Made by a program: the position numbers and the translations under genes
Shown: positions 36,710 through 49,300 of the stretch, one piece after another
How positions within the stretch are numbered: position 1 is the stretch's first letter
Layout: every line of letters starts with the position of its first letter
Source: Brienomyrus brachyistius
Lineage: Eukaryota; Chordata; Actinopteri; Osteoglossiformes; Mormyridae
Length of the DNA: 64,000 nucleotides
Assembly: GCF_023856365.1 (NCBI RefSeq)
Contig: NC_064548.1
Coordinates: forward strand, 3,571,001 to 3,635,000
Direction of reading: 5' to 3'
Notes under the pieces: model-generated
What the model was told of the DNA's origin: nothing
Seen by the model: the letters and a program-made list of their open reading frames with translations, nothing else
Databases searched by the model: none

Positions 36710-39700
36710 ATGGAGTCCCATGAGGAGAAGCCAATAATCTACACAATGGAAAACAAGCCAATTGTAACGTGTGAGTATTTCGGTGCAGTTTTAGCCCAGC
36801 TAGCTAGTGCTTTGTGACACTTCAGGCTGTGGGTATCGTCGACTCTCCGCAGCAGTGTGGCCGTCTACCTGATAATGACACCAGACGCCGAGAGAATGTG
36901 CTGGCTTAGGGGGTTACAGGGGCCGGCTAGCGAATTAGGGCGCTGTAATGGACAATAAAGTCTCTGCACCTGTTCTTTAAAGACGCATCTCTTTTGGTTG
37001 CCATTGCGTTGTAGTTTCGCCTGCTGACAGATTGAATGGCCCTCATTTAATACTCCGTAAAGTGACTAAAAGGCTGAGGCCGTGTGTACACACCTTGAGG
37101 TACGGTAGTTAGCTTTGTATTTATTCAGCTTTCGGTTCTGCTAGTAATGTTTCCCAGGAATAAAGAAGTATAGTGTCCGCAGTGTGTCCCTCAAGCTAAC
37201 GAGATGTTCCCCCAGCTATTTAAAATGTTGCCGTACTGCTTATCTGCCTAATTTACCCCTTAACCAAGATACCTTCACTGCTGCCAAACCACCACTGAGT
37301 TAGCAGTTCCCCCAGCTTGGGGATACGTTTGTGAAGTAAAGAGACTAGTCGAGCGTCCAGCTTTTCCTCTGACGTTGCCCAGGTATGATATGAGGCCCGT
37401 GTGCAGATTAAGGAGTATCGGATCGAATCTTCGGAAATGTGTGTGAATGTGCTGCCGAAAAGGAGTGCAGTGCGAGTCATCATAAGGGAAAGCTGACAAT
37501 TCACGACGTTTTCGTTTAAATGCGACGACACCATACTGTATTGTCCTTTTTAACCACAATATGAAAGCAGAGCCGTGCAAATTTAGCTGCCGTCAGGTGT
37601 GCTGGTAGGTCACGCCCTCTAGCATCGAGATCAGGGTGTCTCTTTTGTAACATGTTCCCTGACTCTTTGCTTTGCTGGTGAATATTGTCTTGTTAATGTG
37701 GTGTGAAAACACCCCTCCCTGCAGCTTCCAATTTTTGATGCATGATTGCAGCTCCCCTTCAAGTGTTTTTCTTTTTTTATTAGCCTGATGTCAAAACGGA
37801 ATACACTGTCACTGTGCACCCCAGCTGTAGCATTTGAGACATTTTTAGTAAATAAGATTAAGGGTAAGTCCAAAAAAAGGACATATACTCGTTTGTCTAT
37901 ACCACGTGACTAAGCGAGCTAGTTCAAGCTAAGGATGTAAATGTCTCCATGTGAGGTTGCAAGAGGCCAGGGGCAGCTATGATTAAGATGAACTTTATTG
38001 ATCCCAGGTGGAAATTCTGGCGCACACAGCAGCAAGAACATAGAGCATGGATGAACATATATATAGTGCCAAACAAAGTAAATGTAGTGCAGCTGGAACA
38101 AAGCAGCAGGTTGTATTGTAACAAGATGGTATGGTGTGTTATGGCTGTAGATTGGGAGTGGCACACCTAAGGAGATGATGTGGTGTCTCATGGAGGCAGG
38201 CAGAAATGATCAAGTAGATTTTTTTTAAAGCACGCTGTGATGGAATGAGGCAATGGCTGAATCTGCTTCAGGATAGTGCCCCCTCTGGTCGATGGGCAGA
38301 ATTGTTCATAAAACATCCTCTTCTCTGCTACTGCCTCTAGTTGGCCCAGGGTCAGTCCTGTGATGGAGCTGGCCTTCCTGATGAGTTTTCAGGCTTTTGG
38401 CATCACAGTACTTCCCCAGCAGGCCACAGTGTAGAAAAGCACACTGTCCACTATGGACTGATAAAAGATATGCAGTCCGTAGCTTGGACCAGAGGGTCTT
38501 TTGGTTGGAGTCCCTTATGTGATGCCCTAAGAAAATGTTTTTGGCTTGAGGTGTGGTTATGTATAGAAAACATGACTGCATATAAGACTAGTGGATGAGG
38601 GGGGATGGGTAGAGGATGTGTGTCTATAGTGCGTGTCCCTTAAAAGCCATTTACAAAGTCTCACAGACTTCTGTTTCTGGACTGATATTTAGGTCCTTGG
38701 TGTGGTATTTGAATAAATGGTCAGGCCCAGTGAAGATCTGTTTCACGCATTATTGACTTACTGCATCTCAAAGGAGGGAATCATGAGCTTGAACCCAAAC
38801 CCGTGACTCCTTGACCTCTGCTGGTGTCCCCAGCTTTCAGTGGATACCTGCTGAGTTGTTTCACTCTGCAGCCAATTGTATAATTGGAGGAAAGTGGAAG
38901 ACTGAGTCATATTTAGTCAACAGGGAGGAAGCTTTCTACCATGCTTGTAATTAATGACATTTGACGTCTCTGTGTTATGCTTATTTAGCCATGTCTCATT
39001 CGGCAAAGTCTTGGGCACATGCCTGTTACAACATATCTGGATTGTGAGGAATGTTACTGCTGCAGCATAGCAGTAATTCTGCTGTCTTCAGGGCTGCTGG
39101 ACTTTCACAATGAGTCGGCAGACTGGAATCTTTCGCATGTGATGTTTGTGCAATAATTGTTATGTGGTGGCTCGGCTTAAGTGGCTCGCTGAAGGCTACT
39201 GCGGCAAGCCCCCGGCACTGCTTGGTCAGGTGTTCAGCTCTGTAAGTACTACACCACCTGCTGTCTTTTCGGTGGGATGTTGCCTCGTGTTTTAGAGGTG
39301 GTTTTCTGTCCTGTGAATCGATATTTATTTCTGTTTGTATATATGTGTGTGTGTACAACCAATTTGTGCGTGTTTGTGTGTGTGCGCGCATTTGTTGTCT
39401 TTGATACTTAAAATTTGCTTTAAAGAATAATATCTTTTGACATCCTACAGCATCTGTGTGTGTGTGACCGTATGTGTTGGTGGGAGAAGGGCTCTCATGG
39501 GCATGGGTAAAGATGTTCCTGGAGGTCTGGGCCTGGCTGATGTAGGTTGAGTGGAATGAGGCCCAGTTTGTGCTGTTACCTTTTGCAGGTGCTGGGGACC
39601 AGACCCTGTTCTCGTCTCTCTACAACTCCCTTACCCAGCAGCTGCCCCGGGAGCCCATGGAGTGGAGAAGGTAACAGTACCTGGTGCATGCTGGGAATGA

Positions 39701-42700
39701 GAGAGACCATAAAGCTGTAATTAATTCCAAATAGACAGAATTGGCTTAGCTTCTCTTGAAGATGTACTGTCTGTAGTATTCCTTTTTATGTGACTCTCAA
39801 TCTAATGGCTCTTTTCCACTGGCATACAGGAACCAGGCCATATGCGACCCAAACCCCATACAGACACTTATTAGAGTGCGGTTCCAGCTTGTTTTGGTTT
39901 TCCATTGCAGAAGGGTTGGCTCAGTAAATGCATTGCCGGGTTTGGAGAGTGACTAACATAAACCAAAGAGACATTTGTTAGTGTCCACACAGTGCACATC
40001 AGGGGTCTCAAACTCAAATAATCTGGGGACGACTAGGTATGTGGTGTTCCCCCAAGGGGGCACGTGAGAAATCACACACAAAAGTGTCTTTTTTCAACTT
40101 GAAATTTTAAATTCGCCTATAAAAAAGGGCCTTTGATCAATTAAAGGAAGAATACAATAGTACAATGTAGAGAAGAAACTTTAATATCATGATTATAGTA
40201 ACCAGAATTATAGCAGTATTGTACAGCTGAAAATGTTAAAGTACTAATACACAAACTGCAATCATTTCACCAAGTTCTATATCGAAAACCACAAATACAA
40301 TTAGCAGCACTATGCACGATTTATTTGCATAAACTTTAAAATAATGCCGTAGCCAATACCTATGTAAACGTATGAAAACCATATAATCTCCTAAGAGTTC
40401 AGCTATTTAACTTCAAACAAATAATATAATGCGGTCAAATCATAGTTGCGCTGGAAAATTCATACAGAAGAAGTAATGTAACTGATCTAAACTGTTCTGT
40501 TTCAGGAATTTATAAATACAAACATCCATGGAATAGGGCGGCATGGTGGTGCAGTGGTTAGCACTGTTGCCTCACACCTCTGAGACCTGGGATCGAGTCT
40601 CCGCCTGGTTTATATGTGTGTGGAGTTTGCATGTTCTCCCCATGTCGTCTTGGGGCTTTCTTTGGGTACTCCGGTTTGTCCCCCCACAGTCCAAAAACAT
40701 GCTGAGGCTAATTGCACTGTAGGTGTGCATGCGTGAGTGAATGGTGTGTGAGGATAAGCGGTTTGGAAAATGGATGGATGGATGGACATGCATGGAATTC
40801 ATTCTTAGCAATTGGGCGTTCAACTAGCTCTGAGGCTGCGGCAAAAAAAAAGTGCCACATCTCCACTACACCACCGACAACTTGTGATGTTCTTACAATA
40901 GGTGGCAACACTGAAAGCTTCACTTTACATTATCGACAAACTATTAGCAAGTTCGACAGGCAAACCATGACATTTTCCCCCATTTTATATTCCATTTTCA
41001 TCATTCATTGAGCTAAAAGTTAACTTGCCTGGCATTCACTATTAGGATTAGATTGTGTAAATGTGCATTACGAATCCATTCTGTCCAACTGTTTTCCGGT
41101 ACTTTTTTTAAGTAGGAGGATGAGAATATTCAAATTCTGGGTTATTGGGAATGCCTTGGCACATCGTCATGTGCACTAATAATGAATAATTTGTCGAATA
41201 TTCCCTTTTTTCTTGGAAAAATTCATGCATATCAAGGCAGTTCATGGTGATGTGCATTTCAACCAATCAGATGGTGGTGACACAACCAGCTCAGTTTGGT
41301 CACGCTTACTAGCAGGGCCCTGTAAGCATGGGAACGGGCCGGGTACAGCTCGCACAATAAATAATGGTCTATTTGCAGTGTGGATTGAGTGCGGCTCAGT
41401 CTGTGGTGGCAGTGGAAAAGCCCCATTAGATGTTTAGAAAAATTCAACAAGTAGGTATTCAGCACATGTTATGGACCAGGGAAGCAGAAATCATTGTGTG
41501 TCCGCCTGTCTGAGGCAGCGATGCAGTATACGTCTGACACTTTTATAATCTGAGCTTGGAACATTCAGTGTATGCATATATATTTCTAAAGAGCTTGCAT
41601 TTAGAGGTGCTGAATAGAGTGTTACAAATCTTCAGTGGATACCTTTAGTGCCAGTGTGTGTGAGTATGCAATGATGTCTCGCTGACAAGCTCCTCCCTCA
41701 CACAGGTCATATGGACGAGCTCCGAAGATGATTCACTTAGAGGCCAACTTTGTTCAGTTCAAGGAGGATCTACTTCCCAAGGAAGGAAATAAGGCGCTAC
41801 TCACCTTTCCATTTCTCCACATATTCTGGACAGACTGCTGTGTGAGTGTTTTCCCGGAGGTCCTCTTCTCATTTATCTGCTGGATGGGCTACCTTGTGAG
41901 GCTGATTTTACTACAGGTGTTGCACACATGTTTTAGAGATATGCATGTGTGTTCACAGGGCGTTATTAAGAAGGGGGGAGTAGGGAGGGAGGGGCAGCCA
42001 CTGAGGCTTGTGTTATCTAAGGAAAATGGAAGCAGGTGGGATGCACCTGATGTCAGGGAACTACTGTATAACGCAACATAAAAGATGCTTATTTCTGTAA
42101 AATAAAAGCACGTAAAATCAGTAATACCACTACATTACAACAGTCATATTGAACTAAATCCCTTTTAAATCCTGTGTTCTTGACTTCTTAGTATGGTCAC
42201 ATATCTGTAGAAGGGATGTGTGGATCCATACTGGAATGTTAATTCTTTCGATCTGAATGTTTTAATGTAGGGAATTGATTCTAGCAAATTTTTTTCTTTT
42301 TGCCTGTAAATGAAATGTTTACATTACATTAAAGTCAGGCGTCGCATAGCAACATTTTGGTGAACGACAGACCAGATGTATCACAGTAGTCGCATACGAT
42401 TATAATGGAGCTGGAAAAATTCCTGCGGCCTAGCAATGTCGTAGCTGTCGTAACGCTGTAGTGCAACACATTGCTAATGTGTTTGGTGGTGCTAGTGTAA
42501 ACTAAGCCACTTCACTGCCAGTTTTATAAAAGTGTAGCACCACCTATTATGTACAGTACATAATATTTTATCAGACAGGTATGGTACAGGTTTATATATT
42601 TACTATGCTACACTTTTCATCATTATTTAAGCTATGCTGTATAGTATAGGTGTGTAGTCGGCTATACCATTGAGGTTCTAATAGGAAGCTGGATAATATC

Positions 42701-45700
42701 TGCTACCAGACAGGGCTGCCCATAAGGAGGGAAGACTGGTACCAACACCCCCCCACATTGTATTGGATACAATGGATGGTATTGCCCATTCCAGTTCTGT
42801 AGCTATAAACTGTCTATATCCTGGCAAAAATACCGTAAATGTCATGAGTTTTCAGAGGTGCTTCTGCTTTGCTCCGGTCGTACATGCACTTGGATAATGG
42901 CACCTCAAATGGGTTAGTACGTTTGATGCGTTTCCAGCAACATATCCTAGCGTTGTGTCACAGCACTGATGGATGGTTTTGGTGTTAAGTATTCTGTCTT
43001 CGGTGTAATTCATTGGAAACCGAAATACTGATTTAAGTGATGTGGGAGGGTCTTCGAAATCCCGATTCACCGATAAGACTGACTAACCAGCACTAGCCTT
43101 AACCAGCTCACAACTACAGTGAGAATAATGTTTTCGGTGCAGAACATCTACTTGGTTCTGCCCGTCTCAAAGTATGTATTCATTTTTTTGTGCCTTCCAA
43201 ACCGGAAATTATGTAACCGAACGGCAGACGATGAATACGTGCACTGTTACTGTGCCCTACTATAAATACACGCTTCAGAGCAAAGACCATGGTAATTTGT
43301 CATTCCTCCACATGGTGAGAGCTTCTGTTCAAAAGCACGAAGTTCCCCCATACAAAGCTGGTGTCCATCGAGTCTTAGCGTCGTCCTGCCCGGTGGTTAG
43401 GAGCGGACTTCCTGTAGCCATCCTGGTTTTATGAATTATTATTATTATTATTTTTATTTTTTTTTTTTTTTTTTAGCTATTTAGCAAAAAGTGCATTGTA
43501 ATGGGTTTTCTGAAGTCTGAAAAGAGGCAATCTGAAGGAGCTACGTGCTGCATGACAGCGGTGTGTGGGGTGGGCGCACAACCGGGCAGGTTGCTGGCAG
43601 TAATCTGAACCGAGCTGTCGCCGTGTCGATCTTCAGGACACAGAGGCGTACAAGGCTTCCGTGAAGGAGGACATTGTGCGGTGGCAGAGCCTGCTGCGTC
43701 TCCACAGTACACTCGACTGGCTCATCGTGGTGGTGGAGAGCGACGCCAAGAAGAAGAACAAGACCAACATCCTGCCCCGTACCTCCATCGTGGACAAGAT
43801 CCGCAACGACTTCTGCAACAAGCAGAGCGACAGGTGGGCACTGCACGAGCGGGGGAGCTTTGACGTCTGCAGGACCGAGTCAGGGAGGCTGATGGGAAGT
43901 GAGCATGCTTGTCTGTGTTTAACTACGTAACGCTCTTCTGCTGCTTCTACACTCATCTAAGTGAGGTCCATATAGGGTCTCTGTGTGTCTGGCCGTCTCT
44001 CCTGCCAGGTTGGCCCAGAACCCCTGTGTCCTGTCTCCTCTCTGTATCTTCCACGGTTGATGCTTAATGTGTAACACCCTCTGAGAATTGTTCCAGTCGG
44101 GAAGGTAAACAGATGCGCGTGGAAGGATGCAATGGGAGTTTTGTTTGGGGAATGGTTATGCAAAATGGAGATGGGGACATAAATGGGGAACACACAGGAA
44201 GTCAGAGTGGGTTTGGAGATGGGCAGCAGATCTGCGGTCTAGTGGGTGGGGGGTGGCTGAGAACAGAATTGTTTTTTTTTTTTGTTGGCTACAGATGAGC
44301 CCTGCCTTGTCTGACTGGTGCTCTGTCTTGCCAGATGTGTGGTTCTGTCGGACCCCCTGAAGGACTCTTCCCGCTCCCAGGAGTCTTGGAGCTCCTTCCT
44401 GACAAAGCTGCGCACGCTGCTGCTCATGTCCTTCACGCGCAACCTGGGCAGGTTTGAGGACGACATGCGCACACTGCGGGAGAAGAGGACCGAGCCAGGC
44501 TGGAGCTTCTGCGACTACTTCATGGTGCAGGTGTGGCAGCAGTGTCTGCTTGCTTGTGTATGTGTAGCGTGAAGCCAGCTCATCTCACCTCCCCCCACAC
44601 ACACACACACACACACACAGGAGGAGTTGGCGTTTGTCTTCGAGATGCTGCAGCAGTTTGAGGATGCGCTGGTCCAGTACGATGAGCTGGACGCTCTCTT
44701 CACACAGTACGTCCTGAACTTCGGGGCCGGAGGTAAGCAGCATTCTTTACCTACTTCCTGATTTCCGAGAGGCGAGTTTCTGTCCTGACGCTCCCGCCCT
44801 CCGGCACACTGTTAAAACCAAAGAATGTGACAGGGTACTCCTGTTTTCAAAATGCATGCGCACATCTGTCACTTCACAGCTGGAGCACGTCTGGCCGCCT
44901 CATCTGCCTTTTATTCCTTCATTGTATTTCCCCCACTCTCTATCGGTGTGACCTTTAAGACATGAAGGCCGTGGATGTGCAGGGGGTGGGGGGTTTGGTT
45001 GGTGGTTAGGGGGAGTGCTTGTGTTATTTGGGGATCTTGGGTGGGGGTAACTAATTGTAAGGCCACACATGCGTCACTGTGGTGTGGGAGCAGGCTCACA
45101 TAAGGGAAAAACGCGCACACACACTGAGGCCTGGCAGCTCACAGTTAGGTCACACATGCTGTATCCACTGTTTGTTCATCTCCCTTTCCCTCTCATGTCC
45201 ATTTGCGCAGATGGAGCCAACTGGCTGGGCTCATTTTGCCAGCCCCTACGCAGCTGGAACGGGCTGCTCCTGCGCAGGCCTATCGACATGGAGAAGCGTG
45301 AACAGATCCAGCACAGCCAGGCCAGTCTGCTGGACCTGCGCAGCTACCTGTTCTCGCGGCAGTGCACCCTGCTGTTGTTCCTGTTGCGGCCTTGGGAGGT
45401 GACACGTCGCGCCCTAGAGCTGCTGCACACCTGCGTGCAGGAGCTGCGGCTGCTGGAGGTATGAGCCCCCCCTCCCCCCACTGCCCAACATCGATCTCCA
45501 TCTGTATGATTCTAACATAGATAAGTCCCATATTCATATCAGACAGACCAATAAATAAAGATACAGTTTAAATTTGGTATTGGGAGAGAATGATATTAAA
45601 GTCTGCTTTCCAAATGCATGAACAGACAGCATTGTTGTGTAAAACGCATCCTCACGCAGTGGCTGTACATTCTGGCTGCTGGACTTCCTGTCTCTGACAT

Positions 45701-46303
45701 TTGCCGACCTTGGAGTCTGATCTGTCCTGCCCAGACACTGGCCAGCTGTCACAGCAGGGATGGTACCTCCTCTGGCTCCTGTGTGGAATTTCTGGATTTT
45801 AGTGAAACTTCCCTAGGAGGATTTTGCCTGCTGCATCTTTGCTTTGCCTATTTCCATCTCATGGTGACCACAGAGTTTCTCTGAGCTGCCCCGTCTGCCT
45901 GCCTCTTTAATGTCTGTGGTTATTGAGCGCCTATATCTCACTGTCTGGCTGTATCTCACTGGTATCTCCATCTGTCATTGTCTATTTATTTCTCAGTCTC
46001 TAGTATCAGTCCAGCTTATCCATCCATCTTCTATAACAGCTTAGCCATTACATGGTTGTGGTGAGCATGGAAATTGTCAGCACTGCCACACATCACACAT
46101 TAAAGGACATTTATGGCATACAGGAAGCAGGCCGTGACACGTTCGTCGGACACTAGCTACAGTGCGGTTGCAGCTTGCAGAAGGATCGAGTCAGTAATGG
46201 CGTTTGGAGAGCAACAGTAATGTAAAAACTTTACTGTGCCCCTGGTCTATATCCTGATTGCTGTATGCTAATTTGAATTTGAATTGTAAATCCATTCCAT
46301 TCA

Positions 46304-46334
<31 letters not shown>

Positions 46335-49300
46335 GTAGAAGGGAATTTTCAAGTTCTGATTTATCAGAAATGTATCGATACATCACAGTGTGCAAATACT
46401 AATAATAATGAATAATATGTGGAATATGTCCTCCTTTTTCTTCAGATAATCCATGAACAGAACACACTGGTCTCCTTGCATTTCAACCAATCATGGTGGT
46501 GACACACCCAGTTCGGTTTGGTCACTCTTTCAGCCCTGCTAGTAAGCAGGGTCACGCCAATTCGGTTACGGCTTGGGTATGGCTCATGTAATTTCCAATG
46601 GGAAACCATTGTCTCTTTGCAGTACAGCTCGGTTCTTGGTGGCAGTGGGAAAGTGCCAAAAGAGATGCTAGTGCTCCTAAATGCATGTTGCTAAGACTGT
46701 GGGAGGAAGCTGAAGTACCCAGAGGAATCTCCTTCAAACGGATAGGGAACCTGAAGGCTGATGGAGCTGGGGGAGGCTGCAGTGCTGGCTTCTGGGCCGT
46801 GCTTTGGATAGGGTTTTTTTTATGATCTGTGGTTTAGTTTGATTTGGGTATGCTAGCCCTGCTCCTCTGAGACAGGTTAGCACTGGTTAATCCCAGCTAA
46901 CTGTGTAAGGGTCATGACCTGGACAAGGAGCCTTTTCTGGGTTAAGATGCTGGATTTAGGGATAAGTTTGACAGTGAGACTTGGGCTTTTTTGCTGCTGA
47001 TTTTATTTTCTGAGTATTTGTACAGTTTTCTCTCTGACCCATTTGTAACTATTTGTAGTGCAGTTTATAGTGTGAAATTAGAATTCGATCATTTTTAGAG
47101 AATTCATAAAAACTGAAACTTTTCTCCATTACATTCAGTCTCCTTAGCCCCCATTTAAAAATGCTCTTCAGTAGTTTTTCTCCTGTACCAAATTTGTCCT
47201 TAAATTTCCCCATTATTTTCGTCATCTTATTCTTCAGTGCATCTTGAATCTTCTACCCCTACTCTTCCTTATACTGTCTTTCTTCCTTCTACCTCTCATC
47301 ATTACTCCACCAGTGTCTCCTGCACACCCTGAGTCAATTGGCTGCATCAGCTGATTTTTCTGTCTTAAATAACACAGGAAGATTATCATGGAATTCAGCC
47401 TTGACAGCCATAACCCTTGTGGTGCCAGACTTTTCCCCAGTCTGGCACGCGTTTCCACCGCAAAATATGGCCCTGGGCCAGAAAAAAACTATTCCAGCAC
47501 GGCACCGCAGAAAAGCTCGACTCAGAATGTGGTACCGTAATGTCAGCAAAAGAGGGACGGGCTACGGCTTCCAGACCTTCCGTAACCCGGACAATTTAAT
47601 CCATAACCGATATAGCTAGTCCATGGTGGTGCTGGCGGTCAAACAACTTGCCAGCTGCTTAGCGGAATAAGGTTGCATCTTTTCTTTTATCGAGAAATAT
47701 GAATCATCGATCTGCTGGCTAGATTTAATAATAAAGCATAAATATGTCGCAGATGGAATAAAATATTATGGCGTTTGCTATCCCCCTCATGATTTCTTCG
47801 CCATTCAGTTTTTTGCATTGTTGCACGATCCTTAAAAGGACAGCAAGTGAATAAACTAACACACACAGAAGGGGGAGCCTTTGCAGGGACAACATGACGT
47901 AAAATAGCTTGAAATAGTATGGATTGTATTTGCTGAGAATAAGATTTTTTAATGTAAAATATTAATTTGCACAAAAACATTTGTATAATTCATATAAATG
48001 ATGCAACATTGCGTAATTTTTTTTATTCTGTGAAAAACGAAAGATTGATCTGCGGGCCAGATTTAATAACAAAGTATAAATGTCAAGTTGAATAAATAAA
48101 ATATTCGTTCGAGTGGCAAAGAGATCGAGGCAGACTGCGATATTTAGTTTTTATTTTATTGTGTGATTCTTGAAAGGACCGTGGTAAAACAGCACCCAAG
48201 AATAATGAATAAACTCACTCACACACAGAGACGGGGAGACTTTCAGGAAACAAAAGTGAATACAGACAATAGAGACTCACACAGTGAGTCATACTCCAAA
48301 CTTTTTTTTCAAAAAAAAACCAAATGCAGATTAACTTTTACTTTACAATGTAACATTTCTGTTCCATTCTTTTTTTAAACTGGTGGAAACACAGACTGGT
48401 TATCAAAAGGCACCAAGTGAGGACCAGCCCAGCACCAGCACCATCTCCATGTTGGTGGAAACGAAGTAATAGTGTGGTCTTGGAGCTCTAATGCCCCCCC
48501 CCCATATCGCCAGGTGTCCGTCCCACAGGGGGCACTGGACTGCTGGGTGTTCCTCAGCTGCTTGGAGGTGCTACAGAGGATCGAGGGCTGCTGTGACCGG
48601 GCCCAGCTGGAGGCTAACAGCTCTCACACCGTGGGCCTGTGGACGTATGCTACTGAAAAGGTGTGTTACAGGCCCCCCCCCACCATGCTACTGAAAAGGT
48701 ATGTTACAGCCCCCCCCCCCACCATGCTACTGAAAAGGTATGTTACAGCCCCCCCCCCACCATGCTACTGAAAAGGTGTGTTACAGGCCCCCCCCCCACC
48801 ATGCTACTGAAAAGGTATGTTACAGCCCCCCCCCCACCATGCTACTGAAAAGGTATGTTACAGCCCCCCCCCCCACCATGCTACTGAAAAGGTATGTTAC
48901 AGCCCCCCCCCCACCATGCTACTGAAAAGGTGTGTTACAGCCCCCCCCCCCCACCATGCTACTGAAAAGGTGTGTTACAGCCCCCCCCCCACCATGCTAC
49001 TGAAAAGGTGTGTTACAGCCCCCCCCCACCATGCTACTGAAAAGGTGTGTTACAGCCCCCCCCCCACCATGCTACTGAAAAGGTGTGTTACAGGCCCCCC
49101 CCCCACCATGCTACTGAAAAGGTATGTTACAGCCCCCCCCCCCACCATGCTACTGAAAAGGTATGTTACAGCCCCCCCCCCACCATGCTACTGAAAAGGT
49201 GTGTTACAGCCCCCCCCCCCCCACCATGCTACTGAAAAGGTGTGTTACAGCCCCCCCCCCACCATGCTACTGAAAAGGTGTGTTACAGCCCCCCCCCCAC

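Noticed and set aside
40541..40620. A functional tRNA gene (A- and B-box-like words)
   Set aside because: Sequence continues into a retroposon body and an (ATGG)n tail; no cloverleaf with matching acceptor stem was seen.
47420..47447. 10-bp perfect inverted repeat GTGCCAGACT...AGTCTGGCAC as a terminator or small RNA
   Set aside because: Short palindromes of this size occur by chance in a 64-kb window, and nothing around it suggests a transcript.
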